This document shows, one piece after another, positions 35,773 to 44,265 of a DNA stretch of 64,000 nucleotides. The notes beneath the pieces are model-generated. The model was not told the DNA's origin and ran no database searches. It saw nothing but the letters and a program-made list of their open reading frames with translations. Positions within the stretch are counted from its first letter, which is position 1; the number at the start of each line of letters is the position of its first letter. The stretch is taken from NCBI GenBank assembly GCA_944390865.1, contig CALXRC010000009.1:1-64000 (forward strand), in the 5' to 3' direction. The position numbers were made by a program, and so were the translations under genes. Source of the DNA: an uncultured Spirochaetales bacterium. Its GTDB lineage: Bacteria > Spirochaetota > Spirochaetia > Sphaerochaetales > Sphaerochaetaceae.

Positions 35773-36704
35773 TGCTGAATTTCTTTCTGTTAATCATAAT
35801 CTATGCCGGAATATATGCCCTCATGGCAATCGGACAGAACTGCATCACGGGAAACACCGGAATGCTTTCTCTCTGCCATGCAGGCTTTTTCTGCATCGGA
35901 AGCTATACGACAGCCATTATGTGCAAGACGTTTGGCCTTCCGTTCTGGTTCTCGCTGCCGGTCGCGGCAATAATCTCCGGCTTTGTCGGCTTTCTCATCG
36001 GTGTTCCGACGCTTCGCCTGAAAGGCGACTATCTCTGCATCGCCACGCTTGGACTTGGCGAGATCATCAGGAACATTGCCACAAACGTCAACCCGGTCGG
36101 AATGATGAGCGTTCCCAGGGCAGAGCTTTTCGGCTATCAGTTCTCAAGCAGGAACAAGTTTACCTTCATCCTGCTCATCTGGTTCTTTGTCGCAGTCGCC
36201 TATATCCTTTTCCGCCAGCTGGCCCATTCGCGCATCGGAAGGGCCATGATAGCAGTCCGGGAAGATGAGGTAGCCGCACAGTCAAACGGAATCAACGTCA
36301 CGAAGTACAAGATCGGCGCCTTCATCCTCGGCGCCGGAGTGGGCGGAACAGCCGGCTGCTTCGCCACGGCCTATACGCTTACTGTCCAGCCCAGCTCCTT
36401 CACCTTCATGGTTTCCGTCATGGTGCTGTGCATGGTCGTCCTTGGAGGCATGGGCAATCTTGCAGGCGTCATCCTTGGTGCCTTCATCATCGAGTTCATT
36501 TCCTACTTCCCTCAGCTTGTCGGCCTGTCATCTGTCATTCCGGCCCAGGCCAGCCAGATTATCTACGGCCTCGTGCTTGTCGTGATGATGATCTGCCGCC
36601 CGCAGGGAATCCTGGGCAGGGACAAGTACCGCTATGGTGATCCGCGCACGTTCACCCAGAAACTGTCCGCCCGTCTGCCAGGCAGGAAGAAGGAGGGTGT
36701 ATGA
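35772..36704 (+). CDS. Liv-type ABC permease, LivM family
   Basis: This is the second membrane subunit, with 310 residues and about eight to nine helices. The LivM signature NTGMLSLCHAGFFCIGSYTTA opens it, followed by LRLKGDYLCIATLGLGEIIRNI, the loop GRAMIAVREDEVAAQSNGINVTKYKIGAFILGAGVGGTAG and GGMGNLAGVILGAFIIE. It overlaps the preceding gene by 1 bp and the ATPase gene by 4 bp (ATGA), so the set is tightly coupled. Confidence 0.93.
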   Translation: MLNFFLLIIIYAGIYALMAIGQNCITGNTGMLSLCHAGFFCIGSYTTAIMCKTFGLPFWFSLPVAAIISGFVGFLIGVPTLRLKGDYLCIATLGLGEIIRNIATNVNPVGMMSVPRAELFGYQFSSRNKFTFILLIWFFVAVAYILFRQLAHSRIGRAMIAVREDEVAAQSNGINVTKYKIGAFILGAGVGGTAGCFATAYTLTVQPSSFTFMVSVMVLCMVVLGGMGNLAGVILGAFIIEFISYFPQLVGLSSVIPAQASQIIYGLVLVVMMICRPQGILGRDKYRYGDPRTFTQKLSARLPGRKKEGV

Positions 36705-37480
36705 GGATTCTTGAAGCTCAGGAAGTGACTAAGGCCTTTGGCGGCGTAGTCGCTGTGAATAAAGTCAACTTCAACGTGGAACAGGGGCTTGTCAACGGCC
36801 TGATCGGACCAAACGGTGCCGGAAAGACGACATTGTTCAACCAGATCACCGGAATGGATGTCCCGACAAGCGGAAAGATCATCTTTGACGGAAATGACAT
36901 CACAGGCCTTCCTGCCTGGAAAATCAGCCGCCTCGGCATCGCCAGGACCTTTCAGAACATCAGGCTGTACAATGACCTCACTGTTGTCGAGAACGTCATG
37001 ATGGGCCTTCACTTCAAGGTCGGCAGTGATCCCTTCCATCATCGTCTGGCTCAGGCTTTCAGAAGCTACTTCAATGCAGGAAAGGAAAACAGGGAGCTGT
37101 ATACAAGAGCGCTGGAATGGCTGGAGTTTTTCAACCTGACTCACGTCAAGGATGAGTTTGCCAGAAACCTTCCCTATGGAAACCAGAGAGAGCTGGAGAT
37201 AGCCCGTGCCCTTGCATCTGAGCCGAAGATCCTCTTCCTTGATGAACCTGCAGCCGGCATGAACCCTGCAGAGACGGAGCATCTGATGAAGATCATCAAC
37301 AGGATCAAGGAACATGGCGTCACGGTGGTCCTCATTGAGCATGACATGAAGCTTGTCATGAACATCTGCGACAACATCACTGTGCTCAGCTTCGGACAGA
37401 AGATCGCCGAGGGCACTCCGGAGGAGATCAAATCGAATCCGCTTGTCATTGAAGCCTATCTTGGAAGGGAGGATGACTGA
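36701..37480 (+). CDS. Liv-type ABC ATPase, LivG family
   Basis: This 259-residue nucleotide-binding subunit has Walker A GPNGAGKTT (about 37-45), the LivG-specific ISRLGIARTFQNIRLYNDLTVVENV, signature LPYGNQRELEIARA (LivG proteins have LxYGxQR), Walker B ILFLDEPAAGMNP and switch VVLIEHDMKLVM. The C-terminus GTPEEIKSNPLVIEAYLG is also typical. It pairs with the LivF-type subunit that follows with a 1 bp overlap. Confidence 0.94.
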   Translation: MRILEAQEVTKAFGGVVAVNKVNFNVEQGLVNGLIGPNGAGKTTLFNQITGMDVPTSGKIIFDGNDITGLPAWKISRLGIARTFQNIRLYNDLTVVENVMMGLHFKVGSDPFHHRLAQAFRSYFNAGKENRELYTRALEWLEFFNLTHVKDEFARNLPYGNQRELEIARALASEPKILFLDEPAAGMNPAETEHLMKIINRIKEHGVTVVLIEHDMKLVMNICDNITVLSFGQKIAEGTPEEIKSNPLVIEAYLGREDD

Positions 37481-38214
37481 TGAGCCTGCTTAAAATTGAC
37501 AGTATCAGCGTTCGGTACGGGGCAATTGAGGCCCTGCACGAAGTCTCAATGACAGTGGATGAGGGGGAAATCGTTGCCCTGATCGGAGCAAACGGCGCAG
37601 GAAAGAGCACTCTGCTGAAAGCCATCGTCAACCAGGTGCCGCTGACAACCGGTTCGATCAGCTTCAGGGACGAGGTCATCACGACCAGCGCCAGGCATAA
37701 AAAGAGCGTGCCCACGCATCTTCTGGCCAAGCGCGGCATAGCCCTTGTTCCTGAGGGCCGTCATGTCTTTGCTGACATGACAGTGGAGGAGAACCTTGAC
37801 ATGGGCGCGTTCTTCATCAAGGATCAGGATCTCATCGCCAGGAAGAAGGAGGAAATGTATGACTTTTTCCCGATTCTCGGCGCCAGAAGGAAGCAGAAGA
37901 CCCGCTCCCTCAGCGGAGGAGAGCAGCAGATGATGGCCATTGCCAGGGCCCTGATGAGCTCCCCGAAGCTCATCCTGCTTGATGAGCCTGGTCTTGGACT
38001 TGCCCCTCTTGTCGTTCAGGATATCTTCCATAAGATCAGGATCATCAATGAACAGGACAAGGTCACGGTATTCCTGGTCGAGCAGAATGCCCGCATGGCA
38101 CTGAAGAACAGCAGCAAGGGCTACTGCCTTGAAAACGGCAGAATTGTGCTGAGCGACACTTCTTCAGCCCTGCTGGAGAATGACAAAGTGCGCCAGGCAT
38201 ACCTCGGTGAGTAG
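37480..38214 (+). CDS. Liv-type ABC ATPase, LivF family
   Basis: This second nucleotide-binding subunit has 244 residues, with Walker A GANGAGKST (about 37-45), the LivF segment KRGIALVPEGRHVFADMTVEENLDMGA, signature LSGGEQQMMAIARALMSSPKLILLDEPGLGLAPL, and switch VFLVEQNARMAL. It completes the five-gene importer (receptor, two permeases, two ATPases). A 76 bp gap separates it from the CBS-ACT gene. Confidence 0.94.
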   Translation: MSLLKIDSISVRYGAIEALHEVSMTVDEGEIVALIGANGAGKSTLLKAIVNQVPLTTGSISFRDEVITTSARHKKSVPTHLLAKRGIALVPEGRHVFADMTVEENLDMGAFFIKDQDLIARKKEEMYDFFPILGARRKQKTRSLSGGEQQMMAIARALMSSPKLILLDEPGLGLAPLVVQDIFHKIRIINEQDKVTVFLVEQNARMALKNSSKGYCLENGRIVLSDTSSALLENDKVRQAYLGE

Positions 38215-38290
38215 AAAAAACGTGCAAATTCTCCTGTATGCTGATAAAATGACAGCAGAAAGCAGAGCCTGAACGGAGGCAGAGAACGAT

Positions 38291-38935
38291 ATGATAATTG
38301 AAAGAAGAATGACAAAGAATCCGGTAACCATCTCTCCGGATGCCAATATTGCAGAAGCTTCTGAGCTCATGAAGAAGGAAAAGGTTCACCGCCTTCCGGT
38401 TCTTGACAAGGACAAGAACCTTGTCGGCGTGATATCGGAAAAGGACATTCTCTTCGCAAGTCCTTCTCCGGCATCATCCCTGTCAATTCATGAGATGGCC
38501 TATCTGCTGTCAAAGCTGACAGTCAGGAAGCTTATGACAAAGGATCCTGTGACAATCACAAAGGATACGACAGTGGAAGAGGCTGCCAGACTGATGGTTG
38601 ATCAGGACCTGTCCTGCCTGCCTGTAGTTGAGAACGGCAAGCTTGTCGGCATTGTCTCAAAGAGTGACATGTTCAAGATCCTGCTTGAGCTCTTCGGTGC
38701 CCGTCATTTCGGCGTGCGCCTTTCCTTCCTCGTTGATGACAAGCCCGGCACTATTGCCAGAATATCAAAGGCTGTGGCTGAATCAGGCTGGGACATCATT
38801 TCCTTCGGAACCTTCATGGGCACTGATCCCTCAAACGCAATCTGCACGATCAAGGTTGAGGGCTGCAACCAGAATGAGCTGGTCAGCCTCCTGCGCCCGA
38901 TGGTCAAGGAAATTCTTGATGTCAGGGAAGCCTGA
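38291..38935 (+). CDS. CBS-ACT domain protein, AcuB-like
   Basis: This 214-residue cytoplasmic protein carries two CBS domains (about 1-60 with MTKNPVTISPDANIAEASELMKKEKVHRLPVLD and 75-135 with MTKDPVTITKDTTVEEAARLMVDQDLSCLPVV). A C-terminal ACT domain follows (about 142-210: RLSFLVDDKPGTIARISKAVAESGWDIISFGTFMG). Such proteins sense adenylates through CBS and amino acids through ACT, and the layout is that of AcuB. GGAGG lies about 10 bp before the ATG. Its position directly after an importer operon could mean it monitors the imported substrate, but that is a guess. Confidence 0.82.
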   Translation: MIIERRMTKNPVTISPDANIAEASELMKKEKVHRLPVLDKDKNLVGVISEKDILFASPSPASSLSIHEMAYLLSKLTVRKLMTKDPVTITKDTTVEEAARLMVDQDLSCLPVVENGKLVGIVSKSDMFKILLELFGARHFGVRLSFLVDDKPGTIARISKAVAESGWDIISFGTFMGTDPSNAICTIKVEGCNQNELVSLLRPMVKEILDVREA

Positions 38936-38937
38936 CT

Positions 38938-40302
38938 GTGGCCAGGGGCAGGCGGGCGCAGCACCGCAGTGAAGAAAACAGCAGACGCAGGCGTGAAAGA
39001 GAGGATGAAGTCTCATCCTCTCCTTTTGCTGCTGTCGTCCTGAAGGAAAAAAAAGAAGAAAAGAGCGGGGAGAAAAAGAAGACAGCCGCAGTGAAGGGCT
39101 CAAAGCCCTCCCAGATTGTCCAGGGCTATGATCCCTCCGCTTCCTTTGCTGACATTCTCTACAACTGGGAGCATACAGGAAATCCCTATGCTCTTCCGTC
39201 AAAGAAAAGACAGCAGGAAATCAGCGAGAAGAAGACTTCCTTTGCCGACATCCTTGCCCATTGGGAAGGAAAGGGTGCAAAGAAAGAAGAGAAGACTCCC
39301 TACCGCAGGGCAAGTCAGGAGTACAGGGCAACCAAGTCCTTTGGCGATATTCTGGACAAATGGGAAGGAAAGGAAGAGCCTCCTGCCAGTCAGGCGCCGG
39401 CCGATGAGGCTGAGCCGGAAAAGGATGAAAAGCCTGTCACGAGCTTTTTCAGGAAGATGGAGGACGATGACGAGATTCCGCCTGAGGTGTCATGGTCAGT
39501 CTTTTCCGGAGCCCGTGATGTCGTCAGGGAGAAAAAAGAGGCTCAAAAGGCAGAAGAGCCGGCAGAGCCTGAGGCTGCAAAGCGCGTGAGTCCTGTCTAC
39601 AGGGCCAGCCGCGGCTTCGGCTCCATTCTTGAGGAGTTTGAGACCAGGAAGACAAAGCCTGAGCCGGAGAGGGAACCGGAAAAAGAGACTGAAAGAGAAG
39701 ACAGAGCGGATAAATGTGCTCCTGTCACGGCTTTTGACGGCTTCAAGCCTATGGAGGAAGACGATGAAATCCCTCCTTCTGTCGCCTGGTCGGTGTTCGG
39801 CGGTGCCCAGAACATACAGCGTCCTGCCGCAGCTGAAAAAGAAGCCCCGCGAAAGGAAAGCCGTCTGGAGCCTGAAAAGAAAAAGAGCCAGCCTGATGCC
39901 GTTCACAGCAGACTCTTTGTCAGCGAGGCCGCGAAAGAGCCAAAGACCTTTGATGAGATCCTGAAAGAGAAGGGAGACCTGGACATCCTCAGGAAGGAAA
40001 AGACAATTACACAGCTTCGCGCAATGCTGCCGCAGGCCACGCTTGATCTTCACGGCCTTACTGCAGAGGAAGCCGAGACTGCCCTGCACAGATTCATCAC
40101 AGAGTCTCTGGACAGCGGAATCGAGAAGATCTCTGTCATCCACGGCAAGGGACTGCACAGTCAGGACGGAGTCGGAGTCCTCAGGGATGTCACCGTGAAA
40201 GTGCTGGAAGAGGAGGCCTGCTGCAGGGAGATGTCAAATGCCAAGCCCGCATTCGGAGGCAGCGGCGTCACCTGGGTCATTCTGAAGAAAAAAGACCAGT
40301 AA
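38938..40302 (+). CDS. Smr-domain protein with repeated SFADILxxWE motifs
   Basis: The 454-residue protein has a long, charged, probably disordered N-terminal part and a C-terminal Smr domain (about 360-452: TLDLHGLTAEEAETALHRFI, VIHGKGLHSQDGVGVLRDVTVKVLEE), a fold that binds or nicks nucleic acids. The N-terminal part holds a short repeated motif: SFADILYNWE, SFADILAHWE, SFGDILDKWE, GFGSILEEFE and TFDEILKEKG. A second repeat, DDDEIPPEVSWSVFSGA and DDEIPPSVAWSVFGGA, also occurs. These look like linear binding motifs. The GTG start lies 2 bp after the CBS-ACT stop. Confidence 0.8.
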   Translation: MARGRRAQHRSEENSRRRREREDEVSSSPFAAVVLKEKKEEKSGEKKKTAAVKGSKPSQIVQGYDPSASFADILYNWEHTGNPYALPSKKRQQEISEKKTSFADILAHWEGKGAKKEEKTPYRRASQEYRATKSFGDILDKWEGKEEPPASQAPADEAEPEKDEKPVTSFFRKMEDDDEIPPEVSWSVFSGARDVVREKKEAQKAEEPAEPEAAKRVSPVYRASRGFGSILEEFETRKTKPEPEREPEKETEREDRADKCAPVTAFDGFKPMEEDDEIPPSVAWSVFGGAQNIQRPAAAEKEAPRKESRLEPEKKKSQPDAVHSRLFVSEAAKEPKTFDEILKEKGDLDILRKEKTITQLRAMLPQATLDLHGLTAEEAETALHRFITESLDSGIEKISVIHGKGLHSQDGVGVLRDVTVKVLEEEACCREMSNAKPAFGGSGVTWVILKKKDQ

Positions 40303-40303
40303 A

Positions 40304-40337
40304 GAAAAACGCTGAGAAGCTTTGGTCTTCTCAGCGC
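40304..40337 (-). terminator. infA terminator, shared with the convergent Smr gene
   Basis: GCTGAGAAG (40311-40319) pairs with CTTCTCAGC (40327-40335) across a 7-base loop. On the minus strand a GTTTTTCTTT tract follows. The hairpin overlaps the infA stop codon. Confidence 0.75.
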
Positions 40338-40549
40338 TCTCTGTAGACAATTCGTCCCTTTGTAAGATCGTATGGTGAAAGCTCGACTTTGACGATATCA
40401 CCGGGAACAATCCTGATGTAGTGCTTTCTCATCTTGCCTGAAAGGTGGGCAAGAATGACGAGCTTGTTCTGAAGCTCGACCCTGAATCTTGTGTTGGGGA
40501 GGGCTTCCTTTACGACGCCTTCCACTTCAATTGCTTCTTCTTTTGCCAC
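40331..40549 (-). CDS. infA: Translation initiation factor IF-1
   Basis: This 72-residue S1/OB-fold protein binds the ribosomal A site during initiation. After the start it reads [25 protein letters not shown], then [39 protein letters not shown], the complete family sequence. I chose GTG 40549 because GGAGGAATT lies directly upstream and homology begins there; a longer frame upstream would add 25 unrelated residues. It stands alone rather than in the ribosomal protein operon. Confidence 0.95.
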   Translation of the reverse strand: MAKEEAIEVEGVVKEALPNTRFRVELQNKLVILAHLSGKMRKHYIRIVPGDIVKVELSPYDLTKGRIVYRER

Positions 40550-40592
40550 AATTCCTCCGAAACTGTCATATATTAAGCTGAAAAACAGACAC

Positions 40593-40621
40593 ATTATATT
40601 TGACTGGACAAAACAGGTCAA
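40593..40621 (-). promoter_or_regulatory. infA promoter
   Basis: On the minus strand, -35 TTGACC (40621-40616), exactly 17 bp, -10 TATAAT (40598-40593). This is one of the strongest matches in the window and gives a leader of about 38 nt with GGAGG. Confidence 0.8.
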
Positions 40622-40647
40622 CAAGCCTGAAAGCGGCTCTTAACGGT

Positions 40648-40681
40648 TTGTCCTGTCACTAATTAGCCAGACTTGTCCTGT
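40648..40681. repeat. Direct repeat TTGTCCTGT between infA and glyA
   Basis: TTGTCCTGT occurs at 40648-40656 and 40673-40681 (25 bp apart) in the gap between the divergent infA and glyA promoters. The spacing of about 2.4 helical turns would suit a dimeric regulator, but no regulator is known. Confidence 0.35.
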
Positions 40682-40695
40682 GAGCCTGCACACTG

Positions 40696-40724
40696 TTGCA
40701 TATTCTCCCCTTAGTCTGCATAAT
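40696..40724 (+). promoter_or_regulatory. glyA promoter
   Basis: -35 TTGCAT (40696-40701), 17 bp spacer, -10 CATAAT (40719-40724). The start near 40731 gives a short leader with GGAGG before ATG 40744. Confidence 0.6.
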
Positions 40725-40743
40725 CACAGCATGGAGGCGGACC

Positions 40744-42261
40744 ATGGACGCATTATCACGTTATCTTGAATCAGCAGGACAGGAGCTGAAAATTGAGACA
40801 GTCAACTACATTTCATCACTTGAGCTTGTGAGGAAAGTATCACCTGAAGTGGCTTCTTCAATCGTGCAGGAACTCATCGATCAGCGCTGCAATTACCTTA
40901 AGCTGATCGCAAGCGAGAACTTCTCATCGCTGAGCGTGCAGGCTGCCATGGCAAATCTCCTTACCGACAAGTATGCAGAAGGCTTTGCAGGCCACCGCTT
41001 CTACGCCGGGTGCGACAACATAGATGCAATTGAGGCTCTGGCAGTTGAAAAGGCAAAGGAGCTTTTCCACGCCCAGCATGCATACGTGCAGCCTCACAGC
41101 GGAGCAGATGCCAACCTGTGCGCCTACTGGGCGATCCTCAATACACGGGTCCAGGTTCCGGCGCTGGAGGAAATGGGCGTGACAAATCCGTCAAGCCTGA
41201 GCAGGGAAGACTGGAACAGAATACGCACCGCCTGTCATAATCAGCGCCTTCTGGGACTTGACTACTATTCAGGAGGACACCTCACTCACGGCTACAGGCA
41301 GAACATCTCGGCCCAGCTCTTTGATGCCTATTCTTATACTGTTGATGAAGAGACAAAACTGCTTGATTACGATGACATCGAGCGCAAGGTGAAGGAAATC
41401 AGGCCGCTCATCCTGCTTGCCGGCTACTCTGCCTATCCCAGAAAGATCAACTTCAGGAGAATGGCTGAGATTGCACATGAAAACGGTGCTGTCTTCATGG
41501 TTGATATGGCGCACTTTGCCGGTCTTGTGGCTGGAGGTGTGTTCACAGATGAGTACAATCCTGTGCTCTGGGCTGATGTGGTCACAAGCACGACTCACAA
41601 GACACTGCGAGGTCCAAGAGGAGGGCTCATCCTCTGCACTGAAGAGTTCAGGGAATCTGTCGACAAGGGCTGTCCTCTCGTGATCGGAGGTCCGCTTGGA
41701 CATGTCATGGCGGCCAAGGCTCTCTGCTTCATCGAAGCTCTGACGCCTGAATACAGGAAATATGCAAGACGCATTGTCGAAAACGCCCAGGATCTGGCCC
41801 TGGCCCTGAGGGAAGAAGGCTGTGTCATCCTCACAGGCGGCACGGACAACCATCTGATGCTGCTTGATGTCTCGCCCTTCGGCCTGAACGGCCGTCAGGC
41901 TGAGAGCCTGCTGAGGGACTGCGGCATCACCCTGAACAGAAACGCCCTGCCTTTTGACAAGCAGGGGCCATGGTATACAAGCGGGCTGAGGCTCGGCACT
42001 CCTGCACTGACCACTCTGGGCATGGGAGAGGAGGAGATGAAGGAGATCGCCTCCATCATCGCCCTTGTGCTGAAGAATGCAAAGCCTGTCATTCTGACGA
42101 ATGGTGAGAGGGCTGGCAAGGCGAGCCGCAACAAGGCAAAGGTCGAGCCCCAGATTCTGGCAGAGGCAAGGAGCAGGGTAAGCGCGCTTCTCAAGGCTTT
42201 CCCCCTGTATCCTGAACTTGATCTCGAGTTTCTGGAAAATGAATACCTGATCCGCAGCTGA
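40744..42261 (+). CDS. glyA: Serine hydroxymethyltransferase (long type)
   Basis: This PLP enzyme makes glycine and methylene-tetrahydrofolate from serine. At 505 residues it is about 85 longer than most bacterial forms: an N-terminal extension and an insert between PHSGADANLCAYWAILNTRV and FDAYSYTVDEETKLLDYDDI, as known in treponemal and chlamydial enzymes. Conserved parts: NYLKLIASENFSSLSVQAAM, DMAHFAGLVAGGVF, STTHKTLRGPRGG with the PLP lysine (about residue 286) and the C-terminal LGTPALTTLGMGEEEM. GGAGG lies before ATG 40744. Confidence 0.95.
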   Translation: MDALSRYLESAGQELKIETVNYISSLELVRKVSPEVASSIVQELIDQRCNYLKLIASENFSSLSVQAAMANLLTDKYAEGFAGHRFYAGCDNIDAIEALAVEKAKELFHAQHAYVQPHSGADANLCAYWAILNTRVQVPALEEMGVTNPSSLSREDWNRIRTACHNQRLLGLDYYSGGHLTHGYRQNISAQLFDAYSYTVDEETKLLDYDDIERKVKEIRPLILLAGYSAYPRKINFRRMAEIAHENGAVFMVDMAHFAGLVAGGVFTDEYNPVLWADVVTSTTHKTLRGPRGGLILCTEEFRESVDKGCPLVIGGPLGHVMAAKALCFIEALTPEYRKYARRIVENAQDLALALREEGCVILTGGTDNHLMLLDVSPFGLNGRQAESLLRDCGITLNRNALPFDKQGPWYTSGLRLGTPALTTLGMGEEEMKEIASIIALVLKNAKPVILTNGERAGKASRNKAKVEPQILAEARSRVSALLKAFPLYPELDLEFLENEYLIRS

Positions 42262-42279
42262 TGCTGCAGAGGAAAAACT

Positions 42280-42304
42280 CAGCAGCGGTTTTATTCCGCT
42301 GCTG
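42280..42304. terminator. Hairpin after glyA
   Basis: CAGCAGCGG (42280-42288) pairs with CCGCTGCTG (42296-42304). On the plus strand no T run follows; on the minus strand GAGTTTTT follows, so it may mainly stop leftward transcription from the insertion element while still pausing glyA transcription. Confidence 0.5.
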
Positions 42305-42319
42305 CTGAATGCTATTACA

Positions 42320-42479
42320 TAAGAGAGCTTTCGGCGTTTCTTTCCAGAGTTGACATCAAACCTGTCATAGTTTAGATCGAGATTCATCCGTACTATCAGG
42401 ATACAGAGGCGGCAGAGTTCATTCGCGGCAAAGGTATTGCGGTACAGGCATGGTATCCGCTGGGAGGCAGGGGATATAC
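42320..42479 (+). pseudogene. Aldo/keto reductase remnant, left part
   Basis: Translated in one frame, 42320-42479 gives IRELSAFLSRVDIKPVIV, then an in-frame TAG where the family has Gln, then IEIHPYYQDTEAAEFIRGKGIAVQAWYPLGGRGYT. This is the middle of a COG0656-type aldo/keto reductase. The first half of the gene is absent (glyA and its hairpin lie directly upstream). The frame is cut at about 42479 by the IS200/IS605 element and resumes at 44305. Confidence 0.85.
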
Positions 42480-42530
42480 ATAAAGCCGCGAGATAGCTGC
42501 CACCTTTCAAGGTGGTCCGGTGAATCGCGT

Positions 42531-42932
42531 TCATCCCTGATTCTTTATATATCTCTCCAGTGTCTTCTCGCTTACATCACCAACCGTCGAGCAGAAGTAG
42601 CCGCGCGTCCATAAGAGGTGCTCTTTCCAGAAGAACTTCGAGAGATAGTCATGATGCTTCTGCCACATGTCATATGTCGATGTCTGCTTCAGTGCATGGA
42701 CTATCTCCGAAGGCCTGTCCTGAGGCGTCGCCTCTATGAATAGGTGCACATGGTCGCTGTCCACAGCCATGTTCCTGATCGACCAGCTCCCCTGCATTGT
42801 CTCAGCCCTTCTGAACGATGCTTCGATATCCTCCCGTATCGGATCAAGAAGCCTCCTCCTGAACTTTACAGAGAAGATCAAGTGGTAATACATCCTGAAT
42901 TTTGCATGGTTCATGGTCTTGTATCGGCTCAT
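42531..42932 (-). CDS. tnpA: IS200/IS605 TnpA, HUH transposase
   Basis: This 133-residue single-strand DNA transposase starts with MYYHLIFSVKFRRRLL, has the metal-binding HUH motif in DSDHVHLFIEA, the KxxS/T-type segment RPSEIVHALKQTSTYD and WKEHLLWTRGYFCSTVGDVSEKTLERYIKNQ. The predicted nucleophile is Tyr128 in ERYIKNQ. The length is typical and all catalytic residues are present, so it is probably active. It is divergent from tnpB with 64 bp between the starts. Confidence 0.93.
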   Translation of the reverse strand: MSRYKTMNHAKFRMYYHLIFSVKFRRRLLDPIREDIEASFRRAETMQGSWSIRNMAVDSDHVHLFIEATPQDRPSEIVHALKQTSTYDMWQKHHDYLSKFFWKEHLLWTRGYFCSTVGDVSEKTLERYIKNQG

Positions 42933-42961
42933 AAATCCATAGTATTTTCATTCCCGATAAT

Positions 42962-42990
42962 TTGCAATAATCTCATGATTATGATACTAT
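42962..42990 (+). promoter_or_regulatory. tnpB promoter, leaderless
   Basis: -35 TTGCAA (42962-42967), 17 bp spacer, -10 TACTAT (42985-42990), then 6 bp to the tnpB ATG at 42997. No ribosome binding site. Confidence 0.6.
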
Positions 42991-42996
42991 AAAAGT

Positions 42997-44265
42997 ATGG
43001 AAGATACAGCAAGAAGCGCGAAGAATACCATGATTGCCGATACGATGCGGGCAACATACGCGAAAAGGAAGGGCCAGACCTGCCGTGTCTTCCAGTGCAA
43101 GATCCAAGATAACAAGCTGACGGCAGCGCAGAGGGAAGCGCTGAAGATGATCTTCGTCGAAGGCAAGTGGCTCTACAACGCCATCCTCAATCACTCAGAT
43201 ATCGACGGCAATTCCATCGACAGCTACGACACGAAAAAGATCACTGTCATCCATAAGGACAAGGACATGAATGACGTGGAGAGCGAGTTCCGCTTTCTGC
43301 CGCAGTCGATAAGGCAGACGATACAGGCAGGGATGAAGAGCTCCGTGAGGTCGCTTGCAGCCAAGAAGAAGAAAGGATACAAGGTAGGTGCTCTCAAGTT
43401 CATCAGCGAACTTAATTCGGTTGACTACAAGCAGCTCGGCGTCACGCATAAGATACTCGGCATGAACCGCATAAAGCTCCAGGGCGTTAAGGGCATGCTG
43501 AAGGTCAACGGAATGGACCAGTTCTATGGCGACCCTGACATAGAAATAGCGAACATGAAGCTGCTGAACAAGCCTGACGGGTATTACATCAACGTCACGA
43601 CCTGGACAGACAGTGACAAGATCATAAGGAAGAGAAAGAACGGCAAGACGGTCGGTGTCGACTTTGGTATTGAGACATCGTTCACGACGAGCGAGGGTGA
43701 GAAGATCCGTGCCGCAGTGCAAGAACCGGAGCGGCTGAAGAGGCTGCAGAGAAAGCTTCAGAAGCAGACAAAAGGCTCCAGGCGCTGGTGGAAGACGAAG
43801 AATCTCATTGATATCGAGTACCAGAAGATGACGAACAGAAAGAACGACCTTGCCAATAAGATAGTAGCCGGGTTCACGAGAAACGAGATGACGGTGATAC
43901 AGGACGAGATGCTTGAGCACTGGCATAAGGGCTGGTTCGGCAAGCAGGTCCAGCACTCGGTTCTCGGCCGCGTAAAGTCAGGACTGAAGGACAGGGAGGA
44001 TGTTGCGGTGCTCTGCCGCAGCCTCCCGACTACGAAGCTCTGCACGGTCTGCGGAAGGCTGAATGACATCCCGCTTGATGTCCGTGACTACATCTGCAGA
44101 TGCGGCATCAAGGATGACAGGGACATCCATTCAGCCAAGACGATGGTATGGCTATATAAGAACAACGTAGGTGTGGGACGCACCAAAATGACGCGCGGGG
44201 AGATCCGGGAGTCTATCGAAAAGGCAGTGCGGAAGCCTGCAAACTCGATGGGCAGGGATCGATGA
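42997..44265 (+). CDS. tnpB: TnpB RNA-guided nuclease with altered RuvC-II motif
   Basis: The 422-residue protein is a TnpB, an ancestor-type relative of Cas12 guided by RNA made from the element's right end. Seen: an N-terminal RuvC-independent region, RuvC-I Asp222 in KTVGVDFGIETSF, a zinc finger (CTVCGRL...CRCG, about 347-372) and RuvC-III DRDIHSAK (about 374-381; usually DRDxNAA). At RuvC-II, where most TnpBs have VxEDL, this protein reads VIQDEM (Q302-D303-E304), so the usual Glu is Gln and a nearby acidic residue may substitute. The start is 6 bp after a -10 box. Confidence 0.9.
   Translation: MEDTARSAKNTMIADTMRATYAKRKGQTCRVFQCKIQDNKLTAAQREALKMIFVEGKWLYNAILNHSDIDGNSIDSYDTKKITVIHKDKDMNDVESEFRFLPQSIRQTIQAGMKSSVRSLAAKKKKGYKVGALKFISELNSVDYKQLGVTHKILGMNRIKLQGVKGMLKVNGMDQFYGDPDIEIANMKLLNKPDGYYINVTTWTDSDKIIRKRKNGKTVGVDFGIETSFTTSEGEKIRAAVQEPERLKRLQRKLQKQTKGSRRWWKTKNLIDIEYQKMTNRKNDLANKIVAGFTRNEMTVIQDEMLEHWHKGWFGKQVQHSVLGRVKSGLKDREDVAVLCRSLPTTKLCTVCGRLNDIPLDVRDYICRCGIKDDRDIHSAKTMVWLYKNNVGVGRTKMTRGEIRESIEKAVRKPANSMGRDR

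Noticed and set aside
33587..38214. Simple annotation as a branched-chain amino acid importer (livKHMGF)
   Set aside because: Family membership is clear, but ligand range is broad and the shared operator points to another substrate, so liv gene symbols were withheld.
39496..40158. Minus-strand open frame of 220 codons
   Set aside because: It is antisense to the Smr gene; a Leu/Arg-rich composition is expected opposite a Lys/Glu-rich gene.
41269..42534. Long open frame (421 codons) on the minus strand across glyA
   Set aside because: It lies opposite a clear serine hydroxymethyltransferase gene, lacks recognisable domains, and its start is in the insertion element end.
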